DNA of 64,000 nt from Candidatus Poribacteria bacterium (GTDB lineage: Bacteria; Poribacteria; WGA-4E; PCPOR2b). The notes under the pieces are model-generated. The model was not told the DNA's origin. It did no database searches and saw only the letters and a program-made list of their open reading frames with translations. Below are positions 60,752-64,000 of this stretch, piece after piece. A program made the position numbers and the translations under genes. Location of the stretch: NCBI GenBank assembly GCA_003635265.1, contig PYIZ01000050.1:124001-188000 (forward strand), given 5' to 3'. How positions within the stretch are numbered: the stretch's first letter is position 1; each line of letters opens with the position of its first letter.

Positions 60752-61539
60752 TTTGCGGTTAAATCGTCACTCGTTATTGTCGGACACCAGAATTTTTCTA
60801 TGTACGCGATAATCAATTGTGTTCCTTCTTCGTGGCTGACATAAGGTGGCTTGAACGGGTTGTACATTGCGTCAGTGAGATCCCGAACTAATGCGACGTT
60901 GAATTGTCCTGACTGAACCATCGCTTTAATCGCGAAAGATCTGCCTAGTACGCACATATTGGTGTGGACGCCCATGTAGAGTAAATTCTTGATCCCCTTT
61001 TGCTTGAGGACGTTATACACCTCTTGACCGTTATCGCTGATGGCATCCTCATCTTTAATTTCAATTGCCGAGTGTTGACGGTGCCATGCTTTGTAGCCGT
61101 TTTCCTCACCGGTATCCGACCCGCCATCCGATGAATCGACCGGTTGGGGTGGATCTGGATGCTCAATTGGGTCAGGCATTTCTACATGCGGGACATCAAG
61201 TACCCAAGCCCTCGCGGGATGTCCGTCGTAGAAGTCCATCGTATCTGACGGGGCGTGAATAATCTGTATTCCTCGATCTCTGGCGGTATTAATTACGGCA
61301 TTCATTCGTGGTGCCATGATATCCACACGCTCTGTTGCACCCCATGACCAGTGTTTGTTCCACATATCCACGATGATAATCGCCGTTTCAGACGGCTGCC
61401 AGAGAACCTCCTCCTCGACAACCCGCCAGTCGTTACGTCCGGTTGTTTTAGGCACCTGATGAAGAATTGTCAATTGCAGTGCGTCATTATCAGTAAGTCC
61501 ACTTGTTCCAGATACGATGAGTGGAATGTTGGCTATCAT
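60736..61539 (-). CDS. Isochorismatase-like cysteine hydrolase
   Basis: Protein of 267 aa with the isochorismatase/nicotinamidase fold: TAIIIVDMWNKHWSWG (catalytic Asp), RGIQIIHAPSDTMDF, and NLLYMGVHTNMCVLGRSFA with the nucleophilic Cys in NMCVLG preceded by the cis-peptide VHTN. The Lys of the triad is probably in the insert between. A low-complexity Asp/Pro/Glu stretch (residues ~125-150) interrupts the fold. The C-terminus (SPTS) lies inside a repeat element, so the original end has probably been replaced. The hydrolysed amide or vinyl ether is unknown. Confidence 0.87.
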   Translation of the reverse strand: MIANIPLIVSGTSGLTDNDALQLTILHQVPKTTGRNDWRVVEEEVLWQPSETAIIIVDMWNKHWSWGATERVDIMAPRMNAVINTARDRGIQIIHAPSDTMDFYDGHPARAWVLDVPHVEMPDPIEHPDPPQPVDSSDGGSDTGEENGYKAWHRQHSAIEIKDEDAISDNGQEVYNVLKQKGIKNLLYMGVHTNMCVLGRSFAIKAMVQSGQFNVALVRDLTDAMYNPFKPPYVSHEEGTQLIIAYIEKFWCPTITSDDLTANSPTS

Positions 61540-61574
61540 TGGATGTCCTCCTTGTTTCTCTTATTTCTTATGTC

Positions 61575-61663
61575 GCTCATGTTAAGATTTAGTGCAAAGA
61601 AACCGAGTTTTTTCTTCAAAACTCGGTTTCTCTTCGTGCTTTGCACTTTCTTTTTACATGAGC
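61575..61663. repeat. 89-bp three-layer nested palindrome
   Basis: Three nested perfect stems: outer GCTCATGT/ACATGAGC, middle GTGCAAAG/CTTTGCAC, inner AAACCGAGTTTT/AAAACTCGGTTT with a 6-base loop. It fills the gap between the M20 peptidase and isochorismatase genes. It can act as a terminator for the peptidase transcript, but its modular symmetry resembles a miniature palindromic element. Outer arms are separated from middle arms by unpaired A/T-rich spacers. Confidence 0.65.
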
Positions 61664-61675
61664 CTCTTATGTTTT

Positions 61676-62917
61676 TCAGGAGATTTCCCTCGCCATGAAT
61701 GTTGCATATACCTTCGTGGTCTTAACTAGATCCGATATACTGACTCGCTCGTTCATACCGTGAGCGCCCTGTCCATTGGGACCATAACCGACGCCGGGCA
61801 GGCCGCCCTCTTCGACGAAGAAATGCAGGTCGGTAAAGCCACTTGTCGTGCCGAACTTAATCGGCTGGCGACGTATACTACGCACTGCGCGTGCAAACGC
61901 TTGAGGAAAATGATGTTCCGGTTCCACAACGCACGGGTCAATCTTCAATGTTGAGGCTACATCTACCTTCAATTCCGCATCGGATTGACAGACCTCCTGA
62001 ATCGCCCCACGCAGCTCCGCTTCCGCCGTTGCTAGGCGCTCATTGGGAAGGATTCTCCGATCTATAGAGAAGGTTGTCTGTGCAGGAACAGTATTAACCT
62101 TGTCCCCTTCCGTACCGTGAAAGATACCGCCGATGTTGAGTGTAGGATATCGGTCATCACCTGAAAAGGTTTTAAAGACACGATCTGATGCTTTTAACCG
62201 CTGCTTCAGAGGTTGGATCCCCGTGACAAGAGCTGCTGCCTTCTCAAAAGCGTTTAACCCCTTGTCTGGATTGGCGGCATGGGCTGCTTTGCCGTGAACT
62301 GTCACTTCTAGCCACAACACGCCGTTGTGGCCCAAACCAACGTTCAGAACAGATCCGCCTTCGCAATTGACGACATAATCCGCCTGAACCAACCCGTTAC
62401 GTGCGACGTATCCTGCCCCTAATTCGCCCCCAATCTCTTCGTCACAGGTGAGCGAACATTCGATATTGAAAGCAGGTTGAACACCGTTTTCCTGCAGCGC
62501 TGTAATTGCAAACAACAGTGCAGCGATAGAATCTTTCATGTCGTCTGCGCCCCGACCGTAGAGCCAATCCCCGACAATCTCTGGCTTAAACGGATCGAAT
62601 CGCCAATCACCGGAGACGGGAACCACATCGTAATGAGCATTAAAATGAACGGTTTTTTCTGCCCCAACATCCCACCTCGCGAGCAGGTTCATGCGTGGAT
62701 AATCGTCGGCATGTGGCACAACCGCCTGCGCTTCGGCTTGAGGGACCGGCACAATCTTGGTACTCATACCGAGTGCCTCGCACCGTTCCTGAAGCAGCTG
62801 GACGATTTCTGCATAGTTTGTGCCGGGTGGGTTCACCGTCGGAATCCTGACCAATTCTTTCAGTGAATCGCAAAGCCGTGCCTTGCCACCTTCGATATAA
62901 TTGTATATCTTCTCCAT
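61676..62917 (-). CDS. M20 family metallopeptidase (ArgE/DapE/ACY1/CPG2)
   Basis: Two-zinc aminoacylase/peptidase-like enzyme of 413 aa, starting at ATG 62917 (AAGGAAG five bases upstream; a GTG at 62923 is too close to it). Zinc and catalytic residues: HFNAHYDVVP (His, Asp), GRGADDMKDS (Asp bridging), SLTCDEEIGGELG (catalytic Glu pair), VNCEGGSVLN, and HGMNERVSI (His) near the end. The lid/dimerisation domain lies at residues ~185-300. It hydrolyses an N-acyl amino acid or related substrate. Confidence 0.9.
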   Translation of the reverse strand: MEKIYNYIEGGKARLCDSLKELVRIPTVNPPGTNYAEIVQLLQERCEALGMSTKIVPVPQAEAQAVVPHADDYPRMNLLARWDVGAEKTVHFNAHYDVVPVSGDWRFDPFKPEIVGDWLYGRGADDMKDSIAALLFAITALQENGVQPAFNIECSLTCDEEIGGELGAGYVARNGLVQADYVVNCEGGSVLNVGLGHNGVLWLEVTVHGKAAHAANPDKGLNAFEKAAALVTGIQPLKQRLKASDRVFKTFSGDDRYPTLNIGGIFHGTEGDKVNTVPAQTTFSIDRRILPNERLATAEAELRGAIQEVCQSDAELKVDVASTLKIDPCVVEPEHHFPQAFARAVRSIRRQPIKFGTTSGFTDLHFFVEEGGLPGVGYGPNGQGAHGMNERVSISDLVKTTKVYATFMAREIS

Positions 62918-62962
62918 AATCACTTCCTTTGTGGTGTCGCAGCTGATGAATCGGATATTTTG

Positions 62963-64000
62963 TTACTCTATAATTTCCGTTACAACCCCTATTCCAATCT
63001 TCGCTTCCATCTTTTTAATCTCGAATCGCGTACCGATTGTTAGTGCCATCGGTACGTCAAGCGAAATCCGCACAGTTGCGTGTTCGCCGGGATTGACAAT
63101 CGCAACCTCTGACGAAAGGTGGAGATGACCTGTAACGTCGATTGTCCAGAGGTGGATCTCCGGTTTATCGTTTCCAACAAGGGGGATATGTGTTCCGCAC
63201 TCCTCTTGGGTCATCACGTAAACCGCCGCCTCAAATTCGGTGTGAGACTTGATGCTCTTCGGCTGTGAAACGACCTGACCCGGCGTAATCCAACCCATTT
63301 CCGCATCGACTTGGACCTCATCTTCTGTACTCTCACCCGCGCCACTATGTCGCAGACCGACGCAACGGGTTTTGATGCGATCCCCTTTGCCGACGACATC
63401 AACCGGGTGCCCCACAGCAAGGCCGCCCTGAGCCACCTCACCGTATAATGTTGAGGTGCCTTTGGGGTTGTCAATAACCTTACGGATCGGCATCAGCAGC
63501 GGCAGTTCTAGTCGATTCAGCGGTTGCGGCATACAACGATTCAGCCCAAAGATGAGATCAACAATCGGTTTCCAATGATCTGAATTAAGATTTTGCCCCT
63601 TATAGTTACATGCCTTCTCCGCATCGCCAACGATGATAGGCGATTCTTCCTCCGCATAACCGCAATCCGTGAGTATTTCACGAATTTCCATCTGACAAAT
63701 CTCGATTAATTCTGGATCTTTGACCTTCTCTGCCTTGTTCAGAAAGGTGACGACCGTAGGAACGCGAACCTGGCTCGCGAGTCGGATCTCAGCCTCGGCT
63801 TCCGTCGTTACGCCATCGACTGCGCTGACCACCAAAATCGCACCACGAATCTCCGGCGAACCACCTATCAACATCTTGACGTTATTCCCATGACTCATGC
63901 CATCAATATGTGTGTAATGTCTACCACTTGTTTCATAATCAACCGTTTTATAACTGACGTAAGTCTGTAGGCCTATTGAATGATGGGTCGGTTGCTGTGC
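62963..64000 (-). CDS. EF-Tu paralogue with altered GTPase motifs (5' end outside window)
   Basis: The frame stays open to the window edge, giving at least 345 residues; the ATG at 63898 is internal because homology continues upstream (VDYETSGRHYTHIDG aligns with VEYETxxRHYxHVDC of EF-Tu). Domains II and III are recognisable (STLYGEVAQGGLAVGHPVDV, SHTEFEAAVYVMTQEE, GEHATVRISLD) and the end GVVTEIIE matches EF-Tu. The G3 motif DCPGH reads DGMSH, NKxD reads NKAE, and the SAL motif reads GDAEKA. So it is unlikely to be a normal translation factor. The G1 loop lies outside the window. Confidence 0.85.
   Translation of the reverse strand, partial: AQQPTHHSIGLQTYVSYKTVDYETSGRHYTHIDGMSHGNNVKMLIGGSPEIRGAILVVSAVDGVTTEAEAEIRLASQVRVPTVVTFLNKAEKVKDPELIEICQMEIREILTDCGYAEEESPIIVGDAEKACNYKGQNLNSDHWKPIVDLIFGLNRCMPQPLNRLELPLLMPIRKVIDNPKGTSTLYGEVAQGGLAVGHPVDVVGKGDRIKTRCVGLRHSGAGESTEDEVQVDAEMGWITPGQVVSQPKSIKSHTEFEAAVYVMTQEECGTHIPLVGNDKPEIHLWTIDVTGHLHLSSEVAIVNPGEHATVRISLDVPMALTIGTRFEIKKMEAKIGIGVVTEIIE

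Noticed and set aside
63896-63898. ATG at 63898 as the start of the EF-Tu-like gene
   Set aside because: EF-Tu-like sequence (VDYETSGRHYTHIDG) continues in frame upstream to the window edge with no stop codon.
1-64000. tRNA or rRNA genes, intact transposase, prophage genes
   Set aside because: I looked for cloverleaf-like arms, rRNA-like conserved blocks, and integrase or DDE motifs and saw none. I cannot exclude a very small RNA.

Overview
The window looks like a chromosome fragment of an uncultured, heterotrophic, Gram-negative-type bacterium. The best fit is the candidate phylum Poribacteria or a nearby PVC-like lineage, but this is inferred from gene content and is not proven. The supporting traits are several unlinked Gfo/Idh/MocA oxidoreductases, a phytanoyl-CoA-dioxygenase-like oxygenase, dockerin-type Ca-binding repeats on a secreted protein, an ECF sigma factor fused to a membrane-anchored beta-propeller, a CBM9/DUF5916-type barrel protein, and frequent GTG/TTG starts. 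I found no rRNA, tRNA, CRISPR array or intact transposase.

Layout. (1) 0.3-7.1 kb, + strand: a sugar ABC importer operon with two tandem, near-duplicate Tat-lipoprotein binding proteins, two permeases, a secreted lectin-like protein and an MalK/UgpC-type ATPase. It sits behind a good sigma70-type promoter. (2) 7.1-12.6 kb, - strand: a TPR membrane protein with a signal-peptided YidD, then an SDR, an enolase-superfamily enzyme and a sugar isomerase that look like one catabolic operon, then panB and an L-rhamnose mutarotase with a clear promoter/operator. (3) 12.8-14.9 kb: ppk2 behind a consensus promoter and an unknown protein. (4) 14.9-25.4 kb: carbohydrate genes (Gfo/Idh, a GNAT-barrel fusion, a phosphodiesterase, a dockerin-tailed secreted barrel protein, a cyclase, an isomerase, an amidohydrolase, RidA). 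(5) 25.7-38.7 kb, + strand: a run dominated by small-molecule-modifying and export genes (methyltransferase, two GNATs, NUDIX, a heterodimeric ABC exporter, an ADP-ribosyltransferase-like protein, an APH-like kinase, a C45 acyltransferase), resembling a detoxification or self-resistance neighbourhood. (6) 38.8-54.3 kb: mixed metabolism, including MsrP, two DegT-family aminotransferases, the sigma-propeller fusion, a GH4 glycosidase and an SMP-30 lactonase. (7) 54.3-64 kb, - strand: ROK kinase, a CYTH domain and two half-CHAD proteins encoded as separate genes, a calcineurin-like phosphatase, an eight-repeat secreted protein, an isochorismatase-like hydrolase, an M20 peptidase, and at the edge an EF-Tu paralogue whose G3 and G4 GTPase motifs are altered.

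How it fits together. Most genes serve uptake and breakdown of sugars or sugar acids (import, isomerase, dehydrogenase, dehydratase, aminotransferase, glycosidase). Small non-coding elements are scattered between genes: two nearly identical 52-53 bp sequences resembling IS200/IS605 right ends, an 89 bp nested palindrome, and several REP-like hairpins. The most unusual objects are the sigma-TM-propeller fusion, the degenerate EF-Tu, the three-gene CYTH/CHAD split, the palindrome over the rhamnose-mutarotase promoter, and the modification/export island.
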